Source: JAVMKJ01 sp031732875
GTDB lineage: Bacteria; Pseudomonadota; Gammaproteobacteria; Competibacterales; Competibacteraceae
DNA: 14,862 nt
Reading direction: 5' to 3'
Assembly (NCBI GenBank): GCA_031732875.1
Contig: JAVMKL010000272.1
Coordinates: 1 to 14,862 of the forward strand
A program made the translations under genes and the position numbers. Shown here one piece after another: positions 5,287 through 12,756 of the stretch. Under the pieces are notes generated by a model. The model ran no database searches, was not told the DNA's origin, and saw nothing but the letters and a program-made list of their open reading frames with translations. Position 1 is the stretch's first letter. Every line of letters starts with the position of its first letter.

Positions 5287-6663
5287 TCAACCCTTATCCG
5301 GCTTGGCCGGCCGCTGCCAGTTCGCCACTTCCTTGCGCGGTGCCCGGGTCAAACACAGACTACCATCCGGCACTTCGTTGCTGACCGAGGAACCGGCGCC
5401 GACGGTCGCGCCCTTGCCGACCCGCACCGGCGCAACCAGCGAACTGTTGGAGCCGATAAAGGCGCCATCCTCAATCACGGTCTTGTGCTTGTTGGCACCG
5501 TCGTAGTTGCAGGTGATGGTACCGGCGCCGACATTGACCTTGGCACCGATCTCGGCATCGCCCAGGTAGGTCAGATGATTGACTTTCGAACCCGGTCCGA
5601 TGCAGGTCTTCTTGGTCTCGACGAAATTGCCGATATGCACGCCGGCCGCCAGTTGCGTATCCGGCCGCAGGCGGGCAAAGGGCCCAATCTGCGCGGCGGC
5701 TCCGATCTCCGCGCCCTCGATCCGGCAATGCGAGTGGACTTCGACATCGTCGCCGATAACCGCATCCTTCAGGACGCAGAACGGTCCGATCCGCACCCGG
5801 TCGCCCAGCCGCACCGTACCCTCGAACACCACGTTGACGTCGATCACCACATCCCTGCCGGTCGCCACCACGCCGCGCACGTCCACCCGCGCCGGATCCA
5901 GCAGAGTGGCACCCCCGCGCATCAGGTTTTCGGCCTGCCGCGCCTGATAGAACCGCTCCAGGTCGGCCAGCTGTCGGCGGTCGTTGACGCCCTGAACCTC
6001 GGCGGGTTCGGCGACCGCGAACGGCTCGACCCGCACGCCGTCGCGCACCGCCAACGCGACTACATCGGTCAGATAATACTCGCCCTGGGAGTTGTCGTTG
6101 TTCAGTTCGGCCACCCAGCCGCGCAGCTTCGCCGCGGATACCGCCAAAATCCCGGTGTTGACCTCGCTCAGGCAGCGTTCCGAGGGCGTCGCGTCCTTTT
6201 CCTCGACGATGCGTCGAACCTGTCCTTGGTCGTCGCGGACAATGCGCCCATAGCCGCTGGGGTCGGCCAGTTCGACTGTCAGGAGCGCCAGCCTGCCCTG
6301 CCTGGCCCCCGCAACCAAGGGTTGCAAGGTCTCGGCCCGGATCAGTGGAACATCACCATACAGCACCAGTACCACTCCGGCATCGTCGATCAGGGGCAAA
6401 GCTTGCGCCACCGCATGGCCCGTACCTAACTGCTCTGCCTGCTCCACCCACAACACGCCCTCTTCCCCGGCACAGGCGGTCTTGACCGCCTCGCCGCCAT
6501 GCCCGTGCACCACCACCCGACTCGTCGCCTCAAGACCGCGAGCCGTGGCCAGCACGTGATCCAGCAAGGATTTACCGCCCAACGCATGCAAGATCTTGGG
6601 CAAATCCGAAACCATTCTCTTGCCCTTGCCTGCGGCAAGAATCACGACTGAAAGCTGCTGCAT
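5287..6663 (-). CDS. glmU: Bifunctional UDP-GlcNAc pyrophosphorylase / GlcN-1-P N-acetyltransferase
   Basis: 458 residues from ATG 6663. The C-terminal domain acetylates glucosamine-1-phosphate with acetyl-CoA. The N-terminal domain then joins the product to UTP to give UDP-GlcNAc for peptidoglycan and lipopolysaccharide. The N-terminal domain shows LAAGKGKRM at 9-17, QLGTGHA at 79-85 and YGDVPL at 102-107, whose Asp104 binds metal. From about residue 255 the sequence is a left-handed beta helix of hexapeptide repeats, with acetyl-transfer residues R331, K349 and H363 (in VNHLTYLGD). An in-frame extension of 32 codons exists upstream but would run into the ATP synthase terminator. The start at 6663 follows an AGGGGAG (6674-6680) and matches the family. 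glmU behind atpC is the common gammaproteobacterial order. Confidence 0.97.
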   Translation of the reverse strand: MQQLSVVILAAGKGKRMVSDLPKILHALGGKSLLDHVLATARGLEATSRVVVHGHGGEAVKTACAGEEGVLWVEQAEQLGTGHAVAQALPLIDDAGVVLVLYGDVPLIRAETLQPLVAGARQGRLALLTVELADPSGYGRIVRDDQGQVRRIVEEKDATPSERCLSEVNTGILAVSAAKLRGWVAELNNDNSQGEYYLTDVVALAVRDGVRVEPFAVAEPAEVQGVNDRRQLADLERFYQARQAENLMRGGATLLDPARVDVRGVVATGRDVVIDVNVVFEGTVRLGDRVRIGPFCVLKDAVIGDDVEVHSHCRIEGAEIGAAAQIGPFARLRPDTQLAAGVHIGNFVETKKTCIGPGSKVNHLTYLGDAEIGAKVNVGAGTITCNYDGANKHKTVIEDGAFIGSNSSLVAPVRVGKGATVGAGSSVSNEVPDGSLCLTRAPRKEVANWQRPAKPDKG

Positions 6664-6694
6664 GAAGGGTATGCTCCCCTGAAAAATTAGCGCT

Positions 6695-6723
6695 ATTGTA
6701 CCGAACGTTACCGGCTGGAAGAC
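6695..6723 (-). promoter_or_regulatory. Possible glmU promoter
   Basis: On the minus strand TACAAT (6695-6700) is a good -10 box 31 bp before the glmU ATG. No good -35 is present; the hexamer 17 bp upstream is GTCTTC and falls inside an inverted repeat. A promoter is expected because a strong terminator separates glmU from the atp genes. Confidence 0.35.
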
Positions 6724-6730
6724 CAGCCGG
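6711..6730. repeat. Perfect inverted repeat CCGGCTGG-AAGA-CCAGCCGG
   Basis: Two 8-bp arms separated by AAGA lie between the atp terminator and glmU. No T run follows on either strand, so it is not an ordinary intrinsic terminator. It could be an operator overlapping the putative glmU promoter, or a transcript hairpin. Its role is unknown. Confidence 0.5.
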
Positions 6731-6750
6731 GTTGACGGAGCCGAGTAAAC

Positions 6751-6783
6751 CAAAAACAAAAAGGCCGTGACAGAGTCACGGCC
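6751..6783 (-). terminator. Intrinsic terminator of the ATP synthase operon
   Basis: In the RNA sense GGCCGTGAC (6775-6783) pairs perfectly with GTCACGGCC (6763-6771) around a three-base TCT loop, followed by TTTTTGTTTTTG (6751-6762). This is a textbook rho-independent terminator 66 bp after the atpC stop. Confidence 0.93.
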
Positions 6784-6797
6784 CAGCGGGGTCGAGA

Positions 6798-6857
6798 TTA
6801 TTATTGTTGTTAGCCTGATTATTATTGTCGTTATCCTGATTAGCCCGATTAGCCCGA
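6798..6857 (-). repeat. Tandem repeat of the atpC 3' end with serial in-frame TAA codons
   Basis: In the RNA sense the atpC end TCGGGCTAA (6849-6857) is repeated exactly at 6840-6848. Two 21-bp units follow at 6819-6839 and 6798-6818, which differ at two positions. Each begins TCAGG(A/C)TAA and ends CAATAATAA. All lie in the atpC frame, so eight TAA codons occur within 60 bp. Confidence 0.85.
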
Positions 6858-7277
6858 CTTACGTAGCTTGCGCAATCTTTCGATAGTCTGCAACTGGGCG
6901 ATGGCCTCGGCCAATTCGGCCTTGGCCCGTGCGTATTCGAACTCGCTGCGGTGGTCGGCGATCACCTGCTCGGCACGCTGCTTGGCGGACTGCGCGGCGG
7001 CCTCGTCCAAATCCTTGGCTCGTTCGGCCGTATCGGACAGGATGGTCACCAAACTTGGCTGTACTTCCAGCAACCCACCCGATACATAGAATAGTTGCTC
7101 TTCGCCGCCCTGCAGGCGAATCCGGACCTGGCCTGGCTTCAACCGCGTCAGCAACTGGCTGTGGCGCGGAAGAATGCCAAGTTCGCCCAATTCACCCGGC
7201 GCGGTCACCATCTCCGCCGCTCCGGAAAACAGTTCCTTCTCCGCGCTGACGATGTCGACATGCAATGTCATGGCCAT
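6849..7277 (-). CDS. atpC: ATP synthase F1 epsilon subunit
   Basis: 142 residues, start ATG 7277 behind AGGAG (7285-7289) with 7-bp spacing; the upstream in-frame extension runs into the gap and the end of atpD and is not family sequence. Epsilon is part of the rotor stalk, connects gamma to the c-ring and can inhibit ATP hydrolysis. The start MAMTLHVDIVSAEKELFSG and the segment GELGILPRHSQLLTRLKPGQVRI (approximate residues 35-57) form the N-terminal beta sandwich. The last 50 residues are the usual helical hairpin, rich in Ala and Glu. It is the last gene of the operon, 73 bp after atpD, and its stop is the first of a repeated TAA series. Confidence 0.96.
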   Translation of the reverse strand: MAMTLHVDIVSAEKELFSGAAEMVTAPGELGELGILPRHSQLLTRLKPGQVRIRLQGGEEQLFYVSGGLLEVQPSLVTILSDTAERAKDLDEAAAQSAKQRAEQVIADHRSEFEYARAKAELAEAIAQLQTIERLRKLRKSG

Positions 7278-7350
7278 GGTGCGTCTCCTGGTCGGTTGCG
7301 AATGGAACGCGAACCCGGGGATGCCACGCTGCCCCGGATCCGCCGATCCA

Positions 7351-8727
7351 TTACAGCTTGCTGGCCTTTTCCACGGCCTCTTCGATCGAGCCGACCATGT
7401 AGAATGCCTGCTCGGGAAGATGATCGTACTCACCGGCGACGATGCCCTTGAACGCCGCGATGGTATCCTTGAGCGCGACGTACTTGCCGGGCGAACCGGT
7501 GAACACTTCCGCCACGAAGAACGGTTGCGATAGGAAGCGCTGGATCTTGCGAGCACGGGCCACCACCAGCTTGTCTTCCTCGGACAGTTCGTCCATGCCA
7601 AGAATGGCGATGATGTCCTTGAGTTCCTTGTAGCGTTGCAGCGTGCTTTGCACGGAGCGGGCGGTATCGTAGTGATCCTGGCCGACCACCAGCGGATCGA
7701 GTTGCCGGGAGGTGGAATCCAGCGGGTCCACCGCCGGGTAGATACCCAACTCGGCGATCTGACGCGACAATACCACCGTAGCGTCCAGGTGGGCGAAGGT
7801 GGTGGCTGGCGACGGGTCGGTCAGGTCGTCGGCGGGTACGTACACCGCCTGAATGGAAGTGATGGAACCGGTCTTGGTCGATGTGATGCGTTCCTGCAAT
7901 ACACCCATTTCCTCCGCCAACGTCGGCTGGTAGCCCACCGCCGACGGCATGCGGCCGAGAAGCGCCGAGCATTCGGTGCCGGCCAAGGTATAGCGGTAGA
8001 TGTTATCCACGAACAGCAGCACGTCGCGACCTTCGTCGCGGAAGTTCTCGGCGATGCTCAGACCGGTCAGGGCCACGCGCAGCCGGTTACCCGGCGGCTC
8101 GTTCATCTGGCCATAGACCAAGGCCACCTTGTCCAGCACGTTCGAGTCCTTCATCTCATGATAGAAGTCGTTGCCCTCGCGGGTACGCTCACCCACGCCG
8201 GCGAACACCGAATACCCCGAGTGCTCGATGGCGATGTTGCGGATCAGCTCCATCATGTTGACGGTCTTGCCCACGCCGGCGCCGCCGAACAGGCCTACCT
8301 TGCCGCCCTTGGCGAACGGACAAAGCAGGTCGATGACCTTGATACCGGTTTCCAGCAGCTCGGTCGCGCCCGACTGATCCTCGTAGCTGGGCGCCGGCTG
8401 ATGGATGGCGCGATAGCTGTCGGCCTCCACCGGTCCCTTGTGGTCGATCGGGATCCCCAGCACGTTCATGATCCGGCCCAGAGTGGGCTTGCCCACCGGC
8501 ACCGAGATCGGCGCCCCGGTATTGGAGGCGACCATGTTGCGCTTCAGCCCTTCGGACGGCCCCATGGCAATGGTGCGGACCACACCGTCGCCCAGTTGCT
8601 GCTGCACTTCCAGGATCAGCCCGCTTTCATCGAGACGCAGCGCATCGTAGATCTTGGGCACCGACCCGCGCGGGAACTCGACGTCCACCACCGCGCCGAT
8701 GATTTGCACGATATTGCCAGAACTCAT
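7351..8727 (-). CDS. atpD: ATP synthase F1 beta subunit (catalytic)
   Basis: 458 residues, normal length. Beta carries the catalytic sites that make ATP from ADP and phosphate. The P-loop GGAGVGKT is at 148-155, GERTREG with the catalytic Glu at 180 and Arg at 181, and LLFVDN with Asp241 forms the Walker B end. The C-terminal DELSEED motif lies in MDELSEEDKL. The N-terminal beta barrel and the C-terminal helices are complete, ending EEAVEKASKL. The segment usually read TEVSALLG is TECSALLG here, a Val-to-Cys change at 253. AAGGGGAA precedes the start. A stable hairpin lies in the 68-bp gap before the gene and 73 bp separate it from atpC. Confidence 0.98.
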   Translation of the reverse strand: MSSGNIVQIIGAVVDVEFPRGSVPKIYDALRLDESGLILEVQQQLGDGVVRTIAMGPSEGLKRNMVASNTGAPISVPVGKPTLGRIMNVLGIPIDHKGPVEADSYRAIHQPAPSYEDQSGATELLETGIKVIDLLCPFAKGGKVGLFGGAGVGKTVNMMELIRNIAIEHSGYSVFAGVGERTREGNDFYHEMKDSNVLDKVALVYGQMNEPPGNRLRVALTGLSIAENFRDEGRDVLLFVDNIYRYTLAGTECSALLGRMPSAVGYQPTLAEEMGVLQERITSTKTGSITSIQAVYVPADDLTDPSPATTFAHLDATVVLSRQIAELGIYPAVDPLDSTSRQLDPLVVGQDHYDTARSVQSTLQRYKELKDIIAILGMDELSEEDKLVVARARKIQRFLSQPFFVAEVFTGSPGKYVALKDTIAAFKGIVAGEYDHLPEQAFYMVGSIEEAVEKASKL

Positions 8728-8759
8728 TATTTGGGTTCCCCTTAGATTGTTTCACCCGC

Positions 8760-8783
8760 GCGCCCGTCGTCAGGGACGGGCGC
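8760..8783 (-). other. Stable GC-rich hairpin between atpG and atpD
   Basis: GCGCCCGTC and GACGGGCGC form a perfect 9-bp stem with a six-base loop in the 68-bp gap. There is no T run, so it is unlikely to end transcription. It may protect or mark a processing point in the mRNA that helps set subunit ratios; that is inference. Confidence 0.6.
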
Positions 8784-8795
8784 TCGCCGCGTTCC

Positions 8796-9659
8796 CTATA
8801 CCGCAGCGGCGCCACCCACGATCTCGGCCAGTTCCTGGGTGATCGACGCTTGCCGGGCCTTGTTGTAGATCAGTTGCAACTCATCGATAAGGGCGCCCGC
8901 GTTGTCGGTTGCGCTTTTCATGGCCACCATGCGGGAGGCCATTTCGCAGGCGACGTTCTCCACCAGAGCCTGATAAACTACGGACTCGCCGTAGCGCCGG
9001 AGCAGCAGCTCGATGAGTTCTTTGGGATCGGGTTCGTAGATGTAATCCCAACGATGGACCGGGGCCGCATCCTGCACCTCCGCAGTGATGGGCACCAGTT
9101 GCTCGATCTTGGGCTTCTGGCTCATGGTGTTGATGAACTCGTTATACACCAGATAGATCGCGTCGATCCGCTCTTCAGTGAACGCATCGGCCATGATCTT
9201 GACCGGACCGAGAACATCCTCGAAACGGGGCGAGTCACCCAAGTGGGAAACATGGGCGACGACATTGCCCTTCAGTCGGCGGAAGAATTGGAACGCCTTG
9301 GTGCCGACGGTGCAGACGTCGATCTCGACGCCGCGATTTCGCCATTGCTGCATGGCGGTAATGGTGGCTTTGAACAAATTGGTGTTGAGACCACCACACA
9401 AACCACGGTCGGTCGAGATGACGATCAAGCCAACCCGTTTGACCTCACGCTCCACCAGTCCCGGGCTGCGATACTCGGTATGAGCATGAGACAGGTGCGA
9501 GATGACGTTACGAATCTTGCTCGCATAGGGTCGGGCCGCTTTCATGCGCTCCTGTGCCTTGCGCATTTTGCTGGCCGCCACCATTTCCATGGCCTTGGTG
9601 ATCTTCTGAGTACTCTTGATACTCTTGATTTTAGTTCGTATCTCTTTGGCGCCGGCCAT
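8796..9659 (-). CDS. atpG: ATP synthase F1 gamma subunit
   Basis: 287 residues, the same size as in E. coli. Gamma is the central rotating shaft inside the alpha/beta hexamer. The N-terminal helix KEIRTKIKSIKSTQKITKAM (approximately 5-24) continues to EMVAASKMRKAQ, a conserved family signature. STDRGLCGGLN at 82-92 marks the globular domain. The long C-terminal helix contains MASRMVAMKSATDNAG and ends near ITQELAEIVGG. It starts 12 bp after atpA, as expected for tight coupling. Nothing unusual is visible. Confidence 0.97.
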   Translation of the reverse strand: MAGAKEIRTKIKSIKSTQKITKAMEMVAASKMRKAQERMKAARPYASKIRNVISHLSHAHTEYRSPGLVEREVKRVGLIVISTDRGLCGGLNTNLFKATITAMQQWRNRGVEIDVCTVGTKAFQFFRRLKGNVVAHVSHLGDSPRFEDVLGPVKIMADAFTEERIDAIYLVYNEFINTMSQKPKIEQLVPITAEVQDAAPVHRWDYIYEPDPKELIELLLRRYGESVVYQALVENVACEMASRMVAMKSATDNAGALIDELQLIYNKARQASITQELAEIVGGAAAV

Positions 9660-9671
9660 GCTGACCCCCGC

Positions 9672-11228
9672 TCAGACGTAGTGGGTCTTGAAATCTTCCA
9701 CGACCTTCTTCAGGCCCGCTTCGATCTCATCGTTGTAGTCGCCCTTTTCATTGATCTTGTCGACCAAGGCGGCGTAATTGGCCCGCGCGAACGCCAGCAG
9801 CCCGGCTTCGAAGTCACCAATCTTGTTGAGCGGCACGTCGTCCAAGTAGCCCCGGTCCACTGAGAACAGCGAAATCCCCATCTCGGCCACGGACATCGGC
9901 GAGTACTGTTTCTGCTTCATCAACTCGGTCGCCCGCTGGCCGCGTTCGAGCTGCTTGCGGGTGGCTTCGTCCAAGTCGGAAGCAAACTGGGCGAAAGCCG
10001 CCAGTTCGCGGTATTGAGCCAGCGCCAAGCGGATGCCGCCGCCGAGTTTCTTGATGATCTTGGTCTGGGCGGCGCCGCCGACGCGCGATACCGACAGACC
10101 AGGATTGATGGCGGGGCGGATGCCAGCGTTGAACAGGTCGGTTTCCAGAAAGATCTGGCCGTCGGTAATGGAGATCACGTTAGTGGGCACGAACGCCGAC
10201 ACGTCGCCCGCTTGGGTTTCGATAATCGGCAGAGCGGTCAGCGACCCCGTCTGGCCCTGCACCGCGCCGTTGGTGAGGCGCGCGACCTCGTCGGCGTTGA
10301 TGCGGGAAGCCCGCTCCAGCAGGCGGGAATGCAGATAGAACACATCGCCGGGGAAGGCCTCGCGGCCCGGGGGGCGGCGCAGCAGCAACGATACCTGACG
10401 GTAGGCCACGGCTTGCTTGGACAGGTCGTCGTAGACAATCAGGGCGTCCTGGCCGCGGTCGCGGAAGTACTCGCCCATGGCACAACCGGAGTACGGCGCG
10501 GTGTAAAGCATTGCCGCCGATTCGGAAGCGCTAGCGGCGACCACGATAGTGTGGTCCATCGCGCCGTGTTCCTCCAGCTTGCGCACCACGTTGGCGATCG
10601 AGGAGTTCTTCTGCCCGATGGCCACGTAGATGCATTTGACGCCGGTGCCCTTCTGGTTGATGATCGTGTCGATCGCCACGGCGGTCTTGCCGGTCTGGCG
10701 GTCGCCGATGATCAATTCGCGCTGGCCGCGCCCGATCGGCACCATGGAATCGATGGCCTTGAGGCCGGTCTGTACTGGCTGGCTGACCGATTGCCGCTCG
10801 ATCACGCCCGGCGCGATGACCTCGATGGGCGAGGACTGGCTGGCGCTGATCGGTCCCTTGCCGTCGATCGGCTGACCCAGAGCATTGACCACGCGCCCCA
10901 GCAGCGCTTCGCCGACTGGCACTTCCAGAATGCGGCCGGTGCAGAGCGCCTTGTCGCCCTCCGCCAGATGCTCGTAGTCACCTAGAATCACGGTGCCGAC
11001 GGAATCGCGTTCCAGGTTCATGGCCAAGCCATAGGTGACCGGATCGCCTTCCCGGGGGGCTGGAAATTCGATCATCTCGCCCTGCATCGCGTTGTCGAGG
11101 CCATAAATCCGGGCGATGCCATCGGCCAAGCTGACGATGGTACCTTCCGTGCGCGCTTCGGCGGTCGCCTCATAACCCTGCAGGCGCTGCCGAATCAGGT
11201 CACTGATTTCGGATGGTTTGAGTTGCAT
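9672..11228 (-). CDS. atpA: ATP synthase F1 alpha subunit
   Basis: 518 residues (E. coli 513). Alpha alternates with beta in the F1 head, binds non-catalytic nucleotide and donates an arginine to the beta active site. The P-loop GDRQTGKT is at 175-182, six residues later than in E. coli. The arginine finger is R382 in NPGLSVSRVGGAAQTK. IVYDDLSKQA near 264-273 is the Walker B region. The N-terminus MQLKPSEISDLIRQRL is the segment that contacts the delta subunit. AAGGGGAA precedes the ATG, as for atpD. Gaps are 15 bp after atpH and 12 bp before atpG. Confidence 0.98.
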   Translation of the reverse strand: MQLKPSEISDLIRQRLQGYEATAEARTEGTIVSLADGIARIYGLDNAMQGEMIEFPAPREGDPVTYGLAMNLERDSVGTVILGDYEHLAEGDKALCTGRILEVPVGEALLGRVVNALGQPIDGKGPISASQSSPIEVIAPGVIERQSVSQPVQTGLKAIDSMVPIGRGQRELIIGDRQTGKTAVAIDTIINQKGTGVKCIYVAIGQKNSSIANVVRKLEEHGAMDHTIVVAASASESAAMLYTAPYSGCAMGEYFRDRGQDALIVYDDLSKQAVAYRQVSLLLRRPPGREAFPGDVFYLHSRLLERASRINADEVARLTNGAVQGQTGSLTALPIIETQAGDVSAFVPTNVISITDGQIFLETDLFNAGIRPAINPGLSVSRVGGAAQTKIIKKLGGGIRLALAQYRELAAFAQFASDLDEATRKQLERGQRATELMKQKQYSPMSVAEMGISLFSVDRGYLDDVPLNKIGDFEAGLLAFARANYAALVDKINEKGDYNDEIEAGLKKVVEDFKTHYV

Positions 11229-11243
11229 AAAGCGGTATTCCCC

Positions 11244-11822
11244 TTACTGGCTCAAGGCCGTGGCGAGTTTGTCCAGCCGGCCGCGCGCCGAACCGTCGAT
11301 CACCCGATCACCGATCCGGATCACCGCGCCCGCGATCAACGACGGGTCCGTCTTGCAGTTCAACACGACGCTGCGCTTGAACTTCGCCTTGAGCGCCTTG
11401 GTCACGCGTTTGCGCTGGGCGTCGGTCACGGCGGAGGCGGAAATCAGTTCGGCGTGGAGGACACTTTCGGCTTCCGCGCGAAACCGCTCGAACAGGACGG
11501 CGATACTCGGCAGCAGGTGCAGGCGATGAAATTCCGCCAGCATCTTGAGGAAGGTGACGAACACCTCCGGTATCGCTTCGGCGCCGCCGCGAACGTCGCG
11601 GCACAATCCAGCTACCAATTCGGCTTTCTGCTCGCCGCGCAATTCGGGATTCCAGGGACCCAGCAGCCGTTGCATGGCTGGATCGGCGGCGATGGCGGCG
11701 GCCACCTGCAGAAGTTCGGACCAGAGCGGTAGCACTTGGGCGTCCTGGGCGTCCTCGAACGCGGCACGCGCGTAGGGTCGGGCGGCGGAGGTGGGTCGGA
11801 CGACGGTTGTCGTTTCAGCCAT
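11244..11822 (-). CDS. atpH: ATP synthase F1 delta subunit
   Basis: 192 residues, somewhat longer than the usual 177 or so. The extra length is mostly about ten residues (MAETTTVVRPTS) before the conserved ARPYARAAFEDA. Delta sits on top of F1 and ties it to the peripheral stalk. The N-terminal helical bundle spans about 13-115. The C-terminal region contains DPSLIAGAVIRIGDRVIDGS, the family signature, and ends RLDKLATALSQ. The start at 11822 is 17 bp after the atpF stop. A start closer to the conserved region is not available as ATG, so the short N-terminal extension is kept. Confidence 0.95.
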   Translation of the reverse strand: MAETTTVVRPTSAARPYARAAFEDAQDAQVLPLWSELLQVAAAIAADPAMQRLLGPWNPELRGEQKAELVAGLCRDVRGGAEAIPEVFVTFLKMLAEFHRLHLLPSIAVLFERFRAEAESVLHAELISASAVTDAQRKRVTKALKAKFKRSVVLNCKTDPSLIAGAVIRIGDRVIDGSARGRLDKLATALSQ

Positions 11823-11839
11823 TGGCGTGGTCCGTGTTG

Positions 11840-12310
11840 TTATAGCTGAGCGACCAAGTCATCCAGCATGGCCGCGTTGGCCGCTTCGTCGACCTCACGC
11901 TTGAGGACCTTGCTGGCGCCGGCGACCGCGAGACTGACGACTTGATTTCGAAGTTGCTCGCGGGCGCGATTAACCTCCTGCTCGATCTCGGCCTTGGCGG
12001 CGAGGAGCTGGCGGTCGCCCTCGACCCGGGCATCCTGTTTCGACTGCTCGATGATTTCGTTGGCGCGCTTGTGGGCCTGGGCGACGATTTCGGCGGCATG
12101 CTGTTTGGCTTCTTTCAGCATTTGCGCGGCCTTGGCCTTGGCCAGTTCCTGCTCGCGCACGCCGCGTTCCGCGGACGCCAAGCCATCGGCGATTCGCTTC
12201 TGGCGATCTTGCATGGCCTGCATGATCGGCGGCCATACATATTTCATGGTAAAGAGCACCAGCAGGCCAAACGTGATCATCTGCCCTATCAGAGTGGCAT
12301 TGAAGTTCAC
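11840..12310 (-). CDS. atpF: ATP synthase Fo b subunit
   Basis: 156 residues, the same as E. coli. The b dimer is the peripheral stalk that keeps alpha/beta from turning with the rotor. One N-terminal membrane helix runs from about residue 5 to 25 (NATLIGQMITFGLLVLFTMKY), followed by VWPPIMQAM. Residues 30-140 are a long charged coiled coil rich in Ala, Glu, Lys and Arg. The C-terminal delta-binding end is ANAAMLDDLVAQL. A good ribosome binding site (GGAGG) lies upstream. The gap after atpE is 52 bp. Confidence 0.97.
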   Translation of the reverse strand: MNFNATLIGQMITFGLLVLFTMKYVWPPIMQAMQDRQKRIADGLASAERGVREQELAKAKAAQMLKEAKQHAAEIVAQAHKRANEIIEQSKQDARVEGDRQLLAAKAEIEQEVNRAREQLRNQVVSLAVAGASKVLKREVDEAANAAMLDDLVAQL

Positions 12311-12362
12311 GCTGTTACCTCCTCGGATACATGGGTATGACGTGTCGGAGAACCCTGAAAGC

Positions 12363-12647
12363 TCACTTGATCAGGGCCTGCACCGGACCGAGGAACGGGT
12401 TGGCGAAGGTGAAGAACAGCGCGACGCCGACGCCGATCATGGTCACCGCGTCGAGCAGGCCCGCAACGATGAACATCTTGACTTGCAGCGCGGGAATCAT
12501 TTCGGGCTGACGGGCGGCGCCTTCCAGGAATTTGCCACCCAGCAGGGCGAAGCCGATAGCGGTGCCCAGCGCGCCCATACCGATGATCATGGCCACGGCG
12601 ATGACGGTCATACCCTGCACGTTGGCAATTAGGCTTGCAGCTTCCAT
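12363..12647 (-). CDS. atpE: ATP synthase Fo c subunit
   Basis: 94 residues, longer than the 79 of E. coli but typical of many non-enteric gammaproteobacteria. Two membrane helices form a hairpin; several copies make the proton-driven rotor ring. Helix 1 is glycine-rich (GMGALGTAIGFALLGGKF, about 23-40). The polar loop ARQPE at 45-49 contacts F1. Helix 2 holds the proton-carrying Asp66 in GLLDAVTMIGVG. The sodium-type Gln/Glu ligand set is not seen, so proton coupling is inferred. The gap to atpB (109 bp) is the widest inside the operon, as often seen where extra translation of c is needed. Confidence 0.97.
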   Translation of the reverse strand: MEAASLIANVQGMTVIAVAMIIGMGALGTAIGFALLGGKFLEGAARQPEMIPALQVKMFIVAGLLDAVTMIGVGVALFFTFANPFLGPVQALIK

Positions 12648-12756
12648 TAGTGTCTCCCGTTATAAAGGTTGGGGTGTGGATGAAAGAAAACCGGGTTCGA
12701 TGGAACCGGCCAGGCGGGTAGCGACAGGCCGGAATCCGGGATTCGCGTTCGCTCGC

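Noticed and set aside
3972..5384. Long plus-strand open frame of about 470 codons opposite gltX
   Set aside because: It is the antisense shadow of a clear GltX gene; GC-rich codon bias opens the opposite frame, and the product is rich in His, Gln and Arg with no recognisable motif.
6664..6759. Upstream extension of glmU by 32 codons
   Set aside because: It would overlap the T tract of the atp terminator, is not family sequence, and the ATG at 6663 has its own AGGGGAG.
7278..7601. Upstream extension of atpC in the same frame
   Set aside because: It runs through the gap into the end of atpD; the ATG at 7277 has AGGAG and matches the family N-terminus.
7636..8745. Long plus-strand open frames opposite atpD, and similarly opposite glmU, atpA and atpG
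   Set aside because: These are antisense shadows of confidently identified ATP synthase and glmU genes.
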